A stretch of 64,000 nucleotides of DNA from Streptomyces sp. CG1 (GTDB lineage: Bacteria > Actinomycetota > Actinomycetes > Streptomycetales > Streptomycetaceae). Positions 10,144-18,146 of this stretch are shown piece after piece. The stretch is from the NCBI RefSeq assembly GCF_041080625.1, contig NZ_CP163518.1, positions 4,650,001 to 4,714,000 on the forward strand. The letters are read 5' to 3'. Under the pieces are notes generated by a model. It was not told where the DNA came from and did no database searches. It saw only the letters and a list, made by a program, of their open reading frames with translations. Every line of letters starts with the position of its first letter. Position 1 is the first letter of the stretch. The position numbers and the translations under genes are program-made.

Positions 10144-11598
10144 TCACACGCTCTCGCCCTTGCCCCTCCCCGGCACCGCGAGCGCGGCGAGGAGGCCGAT
10201 GGCCGCGAAGGCGGCGCCGCCGGTCAGGGCGAGGTCGTAGCCGGAGGCGAGGGCGTGGGCGGAGGGCGTCGGGCCGGGGGACGACGCCTGGTCGATGCGG
10301 TGGGCCGACAGCGCGGCCAGCGTCACCAGGCCGAGGGCGCTGCCGAGCTGGCGTGTGGTGTTGAGCAGCCCGGAGCCCAGGCCCGCCTGGTGGGCGGGCA
10401 GGCCGGCGGTGGCGGCGTTCGTCGTCGCGTTGAGCACCGCGCCCATGCCGAAGCCGAGCAGCACGACGGGCCCCAGGAGGTCCGCGACGTAGTCGGCGTC
10501 CGCGTCCGCCTGCGCCAGCCACAGCAGCCCCAGGCAGGACAGCGTCAGCCCGGTCAGCAGGACGGGCCGCGGCCCGATGCGCGGAACGAGCGCGGAGACA
10601 CCCCAGCCGCCGAGCGCGATGCCCACCGACAGCGGCAGGTAGCTCAGGCCGGTGCGTACGGGGCTGTAGCCGAGGACCTGCTGGAGCAGCAGCGTGAAGA
10701 AGTAGAAGGTGCTGAACAGCGCCGCGACGCCGAAGAAGGCGACCAGGTTGGCGGCGGCCACCGAGCGGATGCGGAAGACGTCGAGCGGCACCAGCGGATG
10801 CCGGGCGAACCGCGCCTGGATCAGCACGAACAGCACGAGCAGCGCCGCCCCGCCGCCGAGTGGGACGAGGACCGCCGCGGACGTCCAGCCGTAGGTGTGG
10901 GCCTCGGCGACCGCGCAGACCAGCGCCATCAGGCCGAGCGTGACGGTGACGGCACCGGGGACGTCGAGGCGGGGACGCGGCCCGTCGCGGTGCCGTCCCT
11001 GCGGAACGACCCAGCGGACGGTCGCGAACAGGACCAGTCCGATCGGCACGTTGATCAGCAGCGTCCAACGCCAGGACAGCCACTCGGTGATCGCGCCGCC
11101 GGCCAGCACTCCGATCGCCCCCGCCGCCCCCGACACCCCGCTCCACCAGCCGAAGGCCTTCGCCCGCGCCTCGGGCCGGGTGAACGTCGTACCGAGCACG
11201 GTCAGCGTGGCGGGCGCCATGACGGCGGCGCCCAGACCCTGGAAGGCGCGGGCCAGGATCAGCGTCGCGGGGCTGTCGGCCAGTCCGCCGACGGCGCTGG
11301 CGAGCGTGAACAGGCCGACGCCGGTGAGGAAGATCCTGCGCTGCCCGAACAGGTCGGCGAGCCTGCCGCCGAGCAGCAGGAAGCCGCACACGACGATGGT
11401 GTAGGCGTTGTTGACCAGTTGCAGGTGGTGCCGGTCGAAGTGCAGGTCCCCGGCGATGGCGGGCAGCGCCACATTGACCACCGAGGCGTCGAGGACGTTC
11501 ATGAACTGGCCCAGGCAGCAGGCGGCGAGGATCAGGGAGAGCCGCCGCTGCCCGGGGGCGGCATGTGCCGCGGCGGTCTGCACGGTCGAAGCGGTCAT
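10144..11598 (-). CDS. MFS drug:H+ antiporter, DHA2 (EmrB/QacA) family
   Basis: 484 aa integral membrane transporter, with about 14 hydrophobic helices by eye. The first helix contains the DHA2 signature NVLDASVVNVALPAI and the loop 2-3 motif A GGRLADLFGQRR. The start at ATG 11598 follows GGGAG; 18 codons of in-frame sequence precede it but look non-coding. It is located among tailoring oxidases, so it may export their product or a related toxic compound. The 119 bp between it and the hydrolase gene downstream shows no strong terminator, so the two may be co-transcribed. Confidence 0.92.
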   Translation of the reverse strand: MTASTVQTAAAHAAPGQRRLSLILAACCLGQFMNVLDASVVNVALPAIAGDLHFDRHHLQLVNNAYTIVVCGFLLLGGRLADLFGQRRIFLTGVGLFTLASAVGGLADSPATLILARAFQGLGAAVMAPATLTVLGTTFTRPEARAKAFGWWSGVSGAAGAIGVLAGGAITEWLSWRWTLLINVPIGLVLFATVRWVVPQGRHRDGPRPRLDVPGAVTVTLGLMALVCAVAEAHTYGWTSAAVLVPLGGGAALLVLFVLIQARFARHPLVPLDVFRIRSVAAANLVAFFGVAALFSTFYFFTLLLQQVLGYSPVRTGLSYLPLSVGIALGGWGVSALVPRIGPRPVLLTGLTLSCLGLLWLAQADADADYVADLLGPVVLLGFGMGAVLNATTNAATAGLPAHQAGLGSGLLNTTRQLGSALGLVTLAALSAHRIDQASSPGPTPSAHALASGYDLALTGGAAFAAIGLLAALAVPGRGKGESV

Positions 11599-11713
11599 GA
11601 CGTCACGCTCCCCACGCGCGATCGACCGCCGCTGGTGGCCGCCTAGAGCCATCCGGAGCGGAACCGCCCGCCCGAACTCCCGCCTGAGGAGCGCTCAAGG
11701 CCGTCTCCAGACG

Positions 11714-11723
11714 AGGTCTCCAC
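11714..11723. promoter_or_regulatory. Half-site shared with the P450 operator, upstream of the ferredoxin gene
   Basis: AGGTCTCCAC here matches one arm of the inverted repeat at 14734-14768. It is preceded 13 bp upstream by another GTCTCCA. It lies 48 bp before the ferredoxin start. Only the match is seen; a shared regulator is inference. Confidence 0.3.
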
Positions 11724-11771
11724 AGTCCTGATCCGAACGCCGGCCGGACGACATTCCCCGAGGAGAGCGCC

Positions 11772-12095
11772 ATGGCCAAGATCACATACCAGCACCCCAA
11801 CGGAACCATCACCGTCGTCGACGTCCAGGCGCCCAACACGGTCATGCGCGGCGCGAAGCTCAACAACGTCGACGGCATCGAGGCCCAGTGCGGCGGCTCC
11901 GCGCAGTGCGGCACCTGCCATGTCTACATCGACGAGGCGTCCACGGTGCCGCTGCCGCCGATGGACGAAGTGGAGGACGACGTGCTGTACGGCACGGCCT
12001 GCCCGCGGCGGGAGAACAGCCGCCTGAGCTGCCAGCTGCCCGTCACCGACGATCTCGACGGGCTCCTGGTGCACCTGCCCGAGGCGCAGAGCTGA
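11772..12095 (+). CDS. [2Fe-2S] ferredoxin (adrenodoxin/terpredoxin type)
   Basis: 107 aa electron carrier. Cluster ligands Cys40, Cys46, Cys49 and Cys87 have the C-x5-C-x2-C-x37-C spacing of vertebrate-type/putidaredoxin-like ferredoxins, which serve P450s. It starts after a GAGGAGA ribosome site. The stop overlaps the start of the ferredoxin reductase (TGATG), so the two are translationally coupled. It is the likely partner of the P450s at 7289 and 13487. Most Streptomyces P450s use 3Fe-4S ferredoxins, so a 2Fe-2S class I chain here is mildly unusual. Confidence 0.95.
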   Translation: MAKITYQHPNGTITVVDVQAPNTVMRGAKLNNVDGIEAQCGGSAQCGTCHVYIDEASTVPLPPMDEVEDDVLYGTACPRRENSRLSCQLPVTDDLDGLLVHLPEAQS

Positions 12096-13357
12096 TGGCC
12101 TCCCGCTCAGTCGCCGTCATCGGCGCGGGGCAGGGCGGCCTGGACACGGCGGCCGCGCTACGCGCCAAGGGTTACGACGGCCGGATCACCCTGGTCGGTG
12201 AGGAACCCGCCCTCCCCTACCAGCGCCCGCCGCTGTCCAAGGGCTTCCTGACTGGCGCCATCGGCCACGCCGATCTGACACTGCGCACCGAGTCGTTCTT
12301 CGAGGCGCAGGACATCGAACTGGTCACCGGTGACCGGGCGTGCCACATCGACCTGTTCGGCAGCCGCATCGAACTGGCCTCCGGCGGCCGGCTCGACTAC
12401 GACCGGCTTGTCCTCGCCACCGGTTCCCGGCCGCGCCCCCTGCCCGTGCCCGGCGCGGACCTGAACGGCGTCCTGACCCTGCGCACCCTCGCCGACGCCG
12501 AGGCGCTGCGCGCGCTCCTGGACGGCCCGCCGCGCCAGGTCGCCATCGTCGGTGCAGGTTTCGTGGGTCTGGAACTCGCGTCCACCGCACGGAGTTTGGG
12601 GCACGAGGTGACGGTGGTCGAGGCCCAGGCCCGGGTGCTCGCCCGCGCTCTGACTCCGCAGCTTTCGCGATGGCTGGCCGACCGGCATCGGCAGCAGGGG
12701 GTGCGCCTGCTCACGAACAGCGAGGTGGCCGCCCTGTACGGCTCCGCCTCGGGCCAGGTGGAGGTCCTGCAACTGCGCGACGGCACGCGCCTGCCCGCCG
12801 ACCTGGTTGTCATCGGCATCGGTGTGCTGCCGCGCACCGAACTCGCCGCCGATGCGGGGCTCCTCGTCGGTGACGGCGTCATCGTCGACCCGCGGCTGCG
12901 TACGACCGACCGTTCCGTATACGCGATCGGCGACTGCGCCCGCTTCCCCGACAGCGGGCCGGGGCGGCACATCCGCCTGGAGTCGGTGCAGAACGCGTCC
13001 GGCCAGGCTCGGTGCGTGGCCGCCGCGATCTGCGGCGACGACGCCCCGTACACCGCGGTTCCCTGGTTCTGGTCGGAGCAGTGCGCCCTTCGGCTGCAGA
13101 TGGCCGGACTGACCGCGGACCACGACGAGACGGTCACCGTCGGCGATCCCGACGAGGGCCGTTTCTCCGTGCTCTGTTACCGCGAGGGCACTCTCGTCGG
13201 TGTCGAGTCGGTGGGCCGCCCTGCCGACCACGGCATCGCACGCCGCCTGCTCGCGACCGGCGCCTGGCCCACCGCCGACGAGGCGCGCGCTCCCGGCTTC
13301 AACCTCAAGTCCTTCGCTCTGAAACCCCCCTCGCAGAGACTGCCCGCCCGCGCCTGA
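12095..13357 (+). CDS. FAD-dependent ferredoxin reductase (putidaredoxin-reductase-like)
   Basis: 420 aa flavoprotein that passes electrons from NAD(P)H to the coupled ferredoxin. The FAD-binding VAVIGAGQGG is near the N-terminus, followed by YQRPPLSKGFLTG. The NAD-binding VAIVGAGFVGLELA is central, and VYAIGDCARF closes the FAD site. Length and the C-terminal reductase domain are normal. With the ferredoxin it forms a two-gene class I electron-transfer operon flanked by the two P450 genes. It is convergent with the second P450, with a strong terminator between. Confidence 0.95.
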   Translation: MASRSVAVIGAGQGGLDTAAALRAKGYDGRITLVGEEPALPYQRPPLSKGFLTGAIGHADLTLRTESFFEAQDIELVTGDRACHIDLFGSRIELASGGRLDYDRLVLATGSRPRPLPVPGADLNGVLTLRTLADAEALRALLDGPPRQVAIVGAGFVGLELASTARSLGHEVTVVEAQARVLARALTPQLSRWLADRHRQQGVRLLTNSEVAALYGSASGQVEVLQLRDGTRLPADLVVIGIGVLPRTELAADAGLLVGDGVIVDPRLRTTDRSVYAIGDCARFPDSGPGRHIRLESVQNASGQARCVAAAICGDDAPYTAVPWFWSEQCALRLQMAGLTADHDETVTVGDPDEGRFSVLCYREGTLVGVESVGRPADHGIARRLLATGAWPTADEARAPGFNLKSFALKPPSQRLPARA

Positions 13358-13420
13358 CGCCGGTGCGGTGCCGGCGCCACACCCAGCGCGCCCACCGAGC
13401 CCTCTCCCCCCAGCCCGCAT

Positions 13421-13458
13421 GAAGCGGCCCGGAACCCTGAAAGGTTCCGGGCCGCTTC
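13421..13458. terminator. Bidirectional hairpin terminator
   Basis: A perfect 16-bp stem (13421-13436 with 13443-13458) with a 6-nt loop CTGAAA lies between the convergent ferredoxin reductase and P450 genes. Confidence 0.85.
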
Positions 13459-13486
13459 GTCTCGTACGCGGACTGGTCCACGGACT

Positions 13487-14710
13487 TCAGTCGCCCCACA
13501 CCACCGGAAGGCTGGTAAGTGTGTGGTTGATCTCGCCGACGTGCCACGGCAGTTCGGACTCGGGCACAGCCAGGCGCAGGTCGGGGAAGCGGGACACCAG
13601 GCCTTCGATGGCGATCACCAGCTCCATACGGCCCAGGTGCTTGCCCAGGCAGTAGTGCAGACCGTGTCCGAAGGAGATGTGCGGGTTGTGCTCGCGGGCC
13701 AGATCGAGCCGGTCCGCGTCGGTGAAGACGGTCTCGTCCCGGTTGGCGGAGGCCAGGGCGAGGAGCACCGCGTCACCCTTGTGGATGGTCACACCGCCGA
13801 CCTCGATGTCCTCCGCCGCGATCCGCGGGAACCCGGAGGTGTCGGTGGCGAACAGGTTGACGTGCCGCAGGAGTTCCTCGACGGCCACGGGGATCCGGGA
13901 GTGGTCCTCGCGCAGCCAGTCCCACTTGTCGCGGGCGTCCACCAGCAGCGCCAGCACGGAGTTGGCGAGCTGGTTCGCGGTGGTGTCGAAGCCCGCGCCG
14001 ATGAGCGTGAAGCCGAAGGTGACCAGCTCCTGCTCGCTCAGCCGGTCGTCGTTGTCGCGGGCGGCGATCAGCTCGGAGAGCATGTCGTCGGTGGGGTTGG
14101 CCCGCTTCTCGGCGATGAGGCCGACGATGTACTCGCTGAGCTTGGCGAGCCCTTCGAGGGACTCCTTGCCGCCGGCCCGCTCGTCGACGGTGGCGAAGGC
14201 ACGAGCCCACTTCTCGAAGGTGCGCAGGTCCTCGGCCGGGACGCCGAGCAGCTCACCGATGACGGTCAGCGGCAGCGGCACCGCGAACTCCTGCACCAGA
14301 TCGGCGGTGCCGCCGCGGGCCGTGATGCCGTCGAGCAGCTCGTCGCAGACCTTCTGCACATTGTCCCGCATGCGTTCGATCCGGCGCATCGTGAAGGCGC
14401 CGGCCACCAGCTTGCGCAGCCTGGAGTGCTCGGGAGAGTCGAGGGAGATGATCATCTCGGGGGTGGTGTGCATGGTGCCGCCGATCCGGGGGGCGCCCTC
14501 GCCGCAGGCCATGGCGCGGCTCAGCCGGGGATCGGCGGACAGCTCCCGCACGTCCTGGTAGCGGGTCACCAGCCAGGCGTCCACCCCGCCCGCGGTGCGC
14601 ACCTTGACCACCGGCCGGGTCTGGCGCAGCTCCGCGTAGCGCGGTGCCGGTCCCCGGTACGACGAACCGGACAGGGGGTACACATCGGTTTCCTGAAGGG
14701 CAGTCACCAT
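13487..14710 (-). CDS. Cytochrome P450
   Basis: 407 aa P450. The I-helix is IGAGFDTTANQ, the K-helix ExxR is in EELLRH, and the haem loop FGHGLHYCLGKH carries Cys354. AAGGAG lies directly before ATG 14710, with a GTG at 14707 at the more usual spacing, so either may be the true start. The family is typical of actinomycete secondary-metabolite and xenobiotic P450s. An inverted repeat at 14734-14768 lies just upstream and may be its operator. The gene downstream on the other strand is the ferredoxin reductase that could power it. Confidence 0.93.
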   Translation of the reverse strand: MVTALQETDVYPLSGSSYRGPAPRYAELRQTRPVVKVRTAGGVDAWLVTRYQDVRELSADPRLSRAMACGEGAPRIGGTMHTTPEMIISLDSPEHSRLRKLVAGAFTMRRIERMRDNVQKVCDELLDGITARGGTADLVQEFAVPLPLTVIGELLGVPAEDLRTFEKWARAFATVDERAGGKESLEGLAKLSEYIVGLIAEKRANPTDDMLSELIAARDNDDRLSEQELVTFGFTLIGAGFDTTANQLANSVLALLVDARDKWDWLREDHSRIPVAVEELLRHVNLFATDTSGFPRIAAEDIEVGGVTIHKGDAVLLALASANRDETVFTDADRLDLAREHNPHISFGHGLHYCLGKHLGRMELVIAIEGLVSRFPDLRLAVPESELPWHVGEINHTLTSLPVVWGD

Positions 14711-14733
14711 GACTCCTTCGCTGTAGCCACCAA

Positions 14734-14768
14734 GGTCTCCACCACCGTAGGAACCGGTGATGGAGACC
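14734..14768. promoter_or_regulatory. Inverted repeat upstream of P450, probable operator
   Basis: Arms 14734-14747 (GGTCTCCACCACCG) and 14755-14768 pair at 13 of 14 positions around a 7-nt centre. The element is 24 bp upstream of the P450 start and 40 bp beyond the end of the monooxygenase gene, a position suited to a TetR- or GntR-type repressor. One arm recurs at 11714 before the ferredoxin gene. Confidence 0.55.
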
Positions 14769-14807
14769 AAGTCGGCTGGAACTGGAGCCGGTCGGCGCCC
14801 TGCGTCC

Positions 14808-15932
14808 TCAGGCGTCGGCAGGGCCGAGCAGCACCGTGGAGTAGTTCTTGCGGGCCGCGGTGTCGTACTGCAGGGCGACATGGCTGGTGGCCGAGGTGAC
14901 GTCCCGCCATGTCCGCTGCAGGGCGTGCGTCTCCCCGAGGCCGCCGGTGCCGGTGGCGCGCACCAGCAACTCCAGGGCGTCCTGGAGGAGTTCGGCCGAG
15001 AAGGTGGCGTTGCGCTCGTTGCGTGCCATCAGCTCGGGCGTAAAGGCGCGCGTGTCGAGGACGCCGGCGTTCTGCTCGACGAGATGCCGGGCCGCGTCGA
15101 TGCGTCCGGAGGCCCGTACCAGCTTGGTCTCCGCGGTGACGGTGCGCTTGCGCCCCGTCAGGAGCCCGCCCGCCGCCTGCAGCGCGCCGGCGCCGGCGCC
15201 CACCACGGGCGCGATGAAGGTCAGCCCGCCGACGGCCTGGAACGGCACGTTGTGGACGGGCACCTCGGACGTGGCGTTGCGCCCGCTGAGCATGTCGGTG
15301 CGGACGAACGACAGATGATCCGGTACGAGGACGTCGTCGACGGCGACCGTGTGGCTGCCGGTGGCCCGCATACCGACGCTGTCCCAGGTCCGCTCGACGC
15401 TGAACGAGCCCTGGGGCAGCGCGAAGAACCGCAGTTCGGGCGACCCGTCGCCGTCGGAGGGGGCCACCGCGGCGCACAGCAGCGCCCAGTCGGCGAAGTC
15501 GATGCCGCTGACGTAGGCCCAGCGGCCCGTCAGCCGCCATCCGCCGTCGGTCGCCTGGGCCCGCCCGGCCGGCATGAGCCCCGTGGCGATGACCGTGTCC
15601 GGGCTCTCACCCCACAGCGCCCGGTGTCCCTCGGCGGGCAGATGGGCGGCGAACCGCGCCGAGTACGCGGCCAGGGACGCGCACCAGGCCGTGGCCGCAC
15701 AGCCCTCGCCGACGGTGAGGACCGCGCGGGTCAGCTCACCGAAGGTGCCCTCGCTGCCGCCCCATCGTTTGGCCACGAAGTGCCGGGCGAAGCCCGCCCC
15801 GGTCAGCGCCTCGGTCACCGCCGGGGCGAGAGCGCGCCGCCGGTCCGCCTCGGCGGCGTGCTCGGCCGCGAGCAGGCGCAGCTTGTCGGCGGCGGGGAGC
15901 AGCCCTGTTCCGTTGTCGGAGTCGTTTCCCAT
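14808..15932 (-). CDS. Acyl-CoA-dehydrogenase-fold flavin-dependent monooxygenase (two-component hydroxylase)
   Basis: 374 aa protein with the acyl-CoA dehydrogenase fold: ATAWCASLAAYSA, GWRLTGRWAYVSGIDFADW, and WDSVGMRATGSHTVAVDDV. The usual catalytic glutamate and CoA-binding features are not obvious. It resembles group D oxygenase components such as HsaA/HpaB-like or ActVA-ORF5-like hydroxylases, which use reduced FMN supplied by a separate reductase. A flavin reductase of the right type is encoded at 17586. It is followed upstream by an SRPBCC gene on the same strand, 30 bp away. Aromatic hydroxylation is the most likely reaction. A true acyl-CoA dehydrogenase is less likely. Confidence 0.8.
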   Translation of the reverse strand: MGNDSDNGTGLLPAADKLRLLAAEHAAEADRRRALAPAVTEALTGAGFARHFVAKRWGGSEGTFGELTRAVLTVGEGCAATAWCASLAAYSARFAAHLPAEGHRALWGESPDTVIATGLMPAGRAQATDGGWRLTGRWAYVSGIDFADWALLCAAVAPSDGDGSPELRFFALPQGSFSVERTWDSVGMRATGSHTVAVDDVLVPDHLSFVRTDMLSGRNATSEVPVHNVPFQAVGGLTFIAPVVGAGAGALQAAGGLLTGRKRTVTAETKLVRASGRIDAARHLVEQNAGVLDTRAFTPELMARNERNATFSAELLQDALELLVRATGTGGLGETHALQRTWRDVTSATSHVALQYDTAARKNYSTVLLGPADA

Positions 15933-15962
15933 CCCTGTGACCTCCTGTCGTGACGAGACGGG

Positions 15963-16448
15963 TCAGACGCCGCGCGCGACGGCCTGCTCGAAGCGCTCCA
16001 GGGTCTCCCCCGGGCTCGGGCCGTCCAGGGCGCGGAAGATCCGCTCGGCGCCCTCACCGTGCTTGTGGAGCTTGACGTGCGCGAGCGACACCTTGGTGTG
16101 CGTCGCGTCGACGGGCTCGAAGTCGACCTCGATCTCGCTGGCCCGCTCGTCGTCCGTGATGGACTGCCAGTTGCCGTCGATGCGCCAGGTCATGACGAGC
16201 CTGCGGCCCGGCTCCCACTCCAGGACCCGGCCCCAGTCGATCTGGGTGCCCTCCACGTCCCACTCGTAGTACCGGCCGCCGACACCCGGGTCGAAGGCGA
16301 GCCCGGCCCGCTCCTTCTTGACCAGCACGTGGGAGGGCGGCCACCAGTCCGCCGGCCGCTCGGTGAACACGCGGAAGCAGTCCTCGGGGCTGGCCTCGAC
16401 GGTCACCGACTTCCGTACGTCGGGGATGGTCTGCGTCTGCTCGGGCAC
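15963..16448 (-). CDS. SRPBCC-domain protein (AHSA1/polyketide-cyclase-like fold)
   Basis: 161 aa helix-grip protein: RKSVTVEASPEDCFRVFTERPADWWPP at the start, the central GGRYYEWDVEGTQIDWGRVLEWEP and LVMTWRIDGNW, and a C-terminal helix. This START-like fold binds hydrophobic ligands and includes AHSA1 proteins and aromatic-polyketide cyclases. Sequence style is closer to AHSA1/SRPBCC stand-alone proteins than to true cyclases. It probably forms one operon with the monooxygenase gene just downstream. A role in handling the same hydrophobic substrate is inference. Confidence 0.8.
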   Translation of the reverse strand: MPEQTQTIPDVRKSVTVEASPEDCFRVFTERPADWWPPSHVLVKKERAGLAFDPGVGGRYYEWDVEGTQIDWGRVLEWEPGRRLVMTWRIDGNWQSITDDERASEIEVDFEPVDATHTKVSLAHVKLHKHGEGAERIFRALDGPSPGETLERFEQAVARGV

Positions 16449-16499
16449 GGGTCCTCCTTGTCAGGCGTCACATAGTTCCCGCTCACGCTGACGTGTATG

Positions 16500-16600
16500 C
16501 CTCGATGTGCGGTGGAGCTCCGCTGGTAGTGCCGCGATGTGCCGCCTTGCGTCTGCTGCGCCGTCGTGGCTGGTCGCGCAGTTCCCCGCGCCCCTTCGGG
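16500..16600. repeat. Streptomyces-type dispersed intergenic repeat, copy 1
   Basis: The stretch includes CGTGGCTGGTCGCGCAGTTC near 16564-16583, followed by CCCGCGCCCCT. From memory this string is very common between genes in many Streptomyces chromosomes. A related copy sharing GTGGCTGGTCGCGC is at 38781-38845. It sits in the 244-bp divergent gap between the SRPBCC and ketoreductase genes. Confidence 0.6.
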
Positions 16601-16692
16601 TCGCGCCCGCTCCGGCGAGAGGCGAGCGGGGTCCTAGGCCACGCGGTCACGGTCGTCCCGTTCCGGGCCCCACGACCTCTTGGGAGAGCACG

Positions 16693-17478
16693 ATGACAGA
16701 AGCGGGACGACGGGTTGCCTTCGTCACCGGCGCGACCAGCGGGATCGGGCTGGCCGTGACCGAACTGCTGGCCCGGCAGGGGGCGGCGGTGTTCGGTGTG
16801 GCGCGCGCCGAGGAAAGCGTCACCACGGTGGTGAAGCGGCTGCGTGAGGAGGGCCTGGAGGTCTCCGGCGCGGTCTGCGACGTCACCTCCAGCGAGCAGG
16901 TGAAGGCCGCCGTCGAGGCGGCGGTGGCCGCGTACGGGCGCATCGACATCCTCGTCAACAACGCGGGCCGGGGCGGCGGCGGCGTCACCGCCGAGCTGCC
17001 GGACGCCCTGTGGCTCGACGTGATCGACACCAACCTCAACGGCACGTTCCGGGTGACCCGCGAGGTGCTGAGCACCGGACGGATGCGGGACGGCGACTGG
17101 GGCCGCATCATCAACATCGCCTCCACGGGCGGCAAGCAGGGCGTCGAGCTGGCCGCGCCCTACTCGGCCTCCAAGCACGGCGTCGTCGGCTTCACCAAGG
17201 CCGTGGGCAAGGAGCTGGCGAAGTCCGGCATCACGGTGAACGCGGTGTGCCCCGGCTATGTCGAGACCCCGATGGCGCAGCGGGTCCGCCAGGGCTACGC
17301 CGGCCACTACGGCGTGAGCGAGCAGGAGATGCTCGAGAAGTTCAACGCGAAGATCCCGCTGGGCCGTTACTCCACCCCCGAGGAGGTGGCCGGACTGGTC
17401 GGCTATCTCGCCTCGGACACGGCCGCCTCCATCACCGCCCAGGCACTCAACGTGTGCGGCGGCCTGGGCAACTACTGA
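16693..17478 (+). CDS. ActIII-like polyketide ketoreductase (SDR)
   Basis: 261 aa NADPH-dependent ketoreductase, the same length as ActIII of actinorhodin biosynthesis. It matches that family closely from memory: VTGATSGIGL at 11-20, NNAGR at 89-93, the block NIASTGGKQG, Ser144, Tyr157 and Lys161 at the ActKR positions, NAVCPGYVETPMA, and the C-terminus AQALNVCGGLGNY. ActKR has a P94-G-G groove motif; here residue 94 is Gly. Such enzymes reduce C9 of a nascent aromatic polyketide on an ACP, yet no KS, CLF or ACP gene is in this window. It may act on a polyketide made elsewhere or on a small cyclic ketone. A flavin reductase gene lies 107 bp downstream. Confidence 0.88.
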   Translation: MTEAGRRVAFVTGATSGIGLAVTELLARQGAAVFGVARAEESVTTVVKRLREEGLEVSGAVCDVTSSEQVKAAVEAAVAAYGRIDILVNNAGRGGGGVTAELPDALWLDVIDTNLNGTFRVTREVLSTGRMRDGDWGRIINIASTGGKQGVELAAPYSASKHGVVGFTKAVGKELAKSGITVNAVCPGYVETPMAQRVRQGYAGHYGVSEQEMLEKFNAKIPLGRYSTPEEVAGLVGYLASDTAASITAQALNVCGGLGNY

Positions 17479-17585
17479 TTCCCGAGATCACCGCAGATCA
17501 TCGTATATCACTGCTGATCACCACAGAACGCCGCAGACAGCCGCAGACCGCCGCTGATCCCGCAATGAGAGACGGAGCCTCCACG
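17479..17585. other. Intergenic stretch with short imperfect repeats
   Basis: The gap between the ketoreductase and flavin reductase genes has three CCGCAGA copies and several ATCACCRCAGA/CGCTGATC-like words. No clear hairpin or coding pattern is seen. It ends in the ribosome site GACGGAG before ATG 17586. Confidence 0.4.
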
Positions 17586-18146
17586 ATGACCGACACCGGT
17601 GGCACGCTGCTCGCCGAACCCACTACCGACGTCGCCGCCTTCCGCGCCGCGATGGGCCGCTTCCCCACCGGGGTCACCCTGCTCACGCAGGGCAGCGGCG
17701 ACGACACCATCGTCATGACCCTCAACAGTCTGACCTCGGTGTCCCTCGATCCGATGCTGCTGCTGGTCTCGGTCAAGGCGGACGGCCGGATGCGTCCGAA
17801 GATCGTGCGCGGCGGAAGTTTCGCCGTGAACGTGCTCAGCGAACTCCAGCGCGACCTCGCCCAGGAGTTCTGCCGTCCGGACCGCCCGGCGGGGCGTGCC
17901 GCGATGGCGCGCCTCGACGCCGTCGAGGGAGTGCTCGGCGATGCGGTGATCCCCTCGGCCGAGGCGTACTTCGAGTGCGAGCTGTACGACGAGCACGGGG
18001 CCGGCGACCACGTCCTGCTCATCGGCCGGGTCGTGACCGTGCACAACCGGCCCGGCACGGCGCAGCCGCTGGTCTTCCACCGCGGCGCCTACGCGAACAT
18101 CGCCGCTGCCGCGCCGGCCGCGGTGGACCGGGGCCGGGCGGCATGA
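17586..18146 (+). CDS. Flavin reductase (HpaC/HsaB-like, FMN-binding split barrel)
   Basis: 186 aa NAD(P)H:flavin oxidoreductase domain: FRAAMGRFPTGVTLLT, the central LNSLTSVSLDPMLLLVSV, GSFAVNVLSELQRDLAQEF, and the C-terminal DHVLLIGRVV. These enzymes release reduced FMN/FAD to a partner oxygenase. The obvious partner is the acyl-CoA-dehydrogenase-fold monooxygenase at 14808. ATG 17586 is preceded by GACGGAG; another in-frame ATG at 17565 lacks a good ribosome site. The stop overlaps the start of the metallo-beta-lactamase gene by 4 bp. Confidence 0.92.
   Translation: MTDTGGTLLAEPTTDVAAFRAAMGRFPTGVTLLTQGSGDDTIVMTLNSLTSVSLDPMLLLVSVKADGRMRPKIVRGGSFAVNVLSELQRDLAQEFCRPDRPAGRAAMARLDAVEGVLGDAVIPSAEAYFECELYDEHGAGDHVLLIGRVVTVHNRPGTAQPLVFHRGAYANIAAAAPAAVDRGRAA

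Noticed and set aside
16460..16492. GTCAG and CTGAC half-sites upstream of the SRPBCC gene
   Set aside because: They face outward with a 23-nt gap, unlike the inward CTGAC-N5-GTCAG layout; likely chance.
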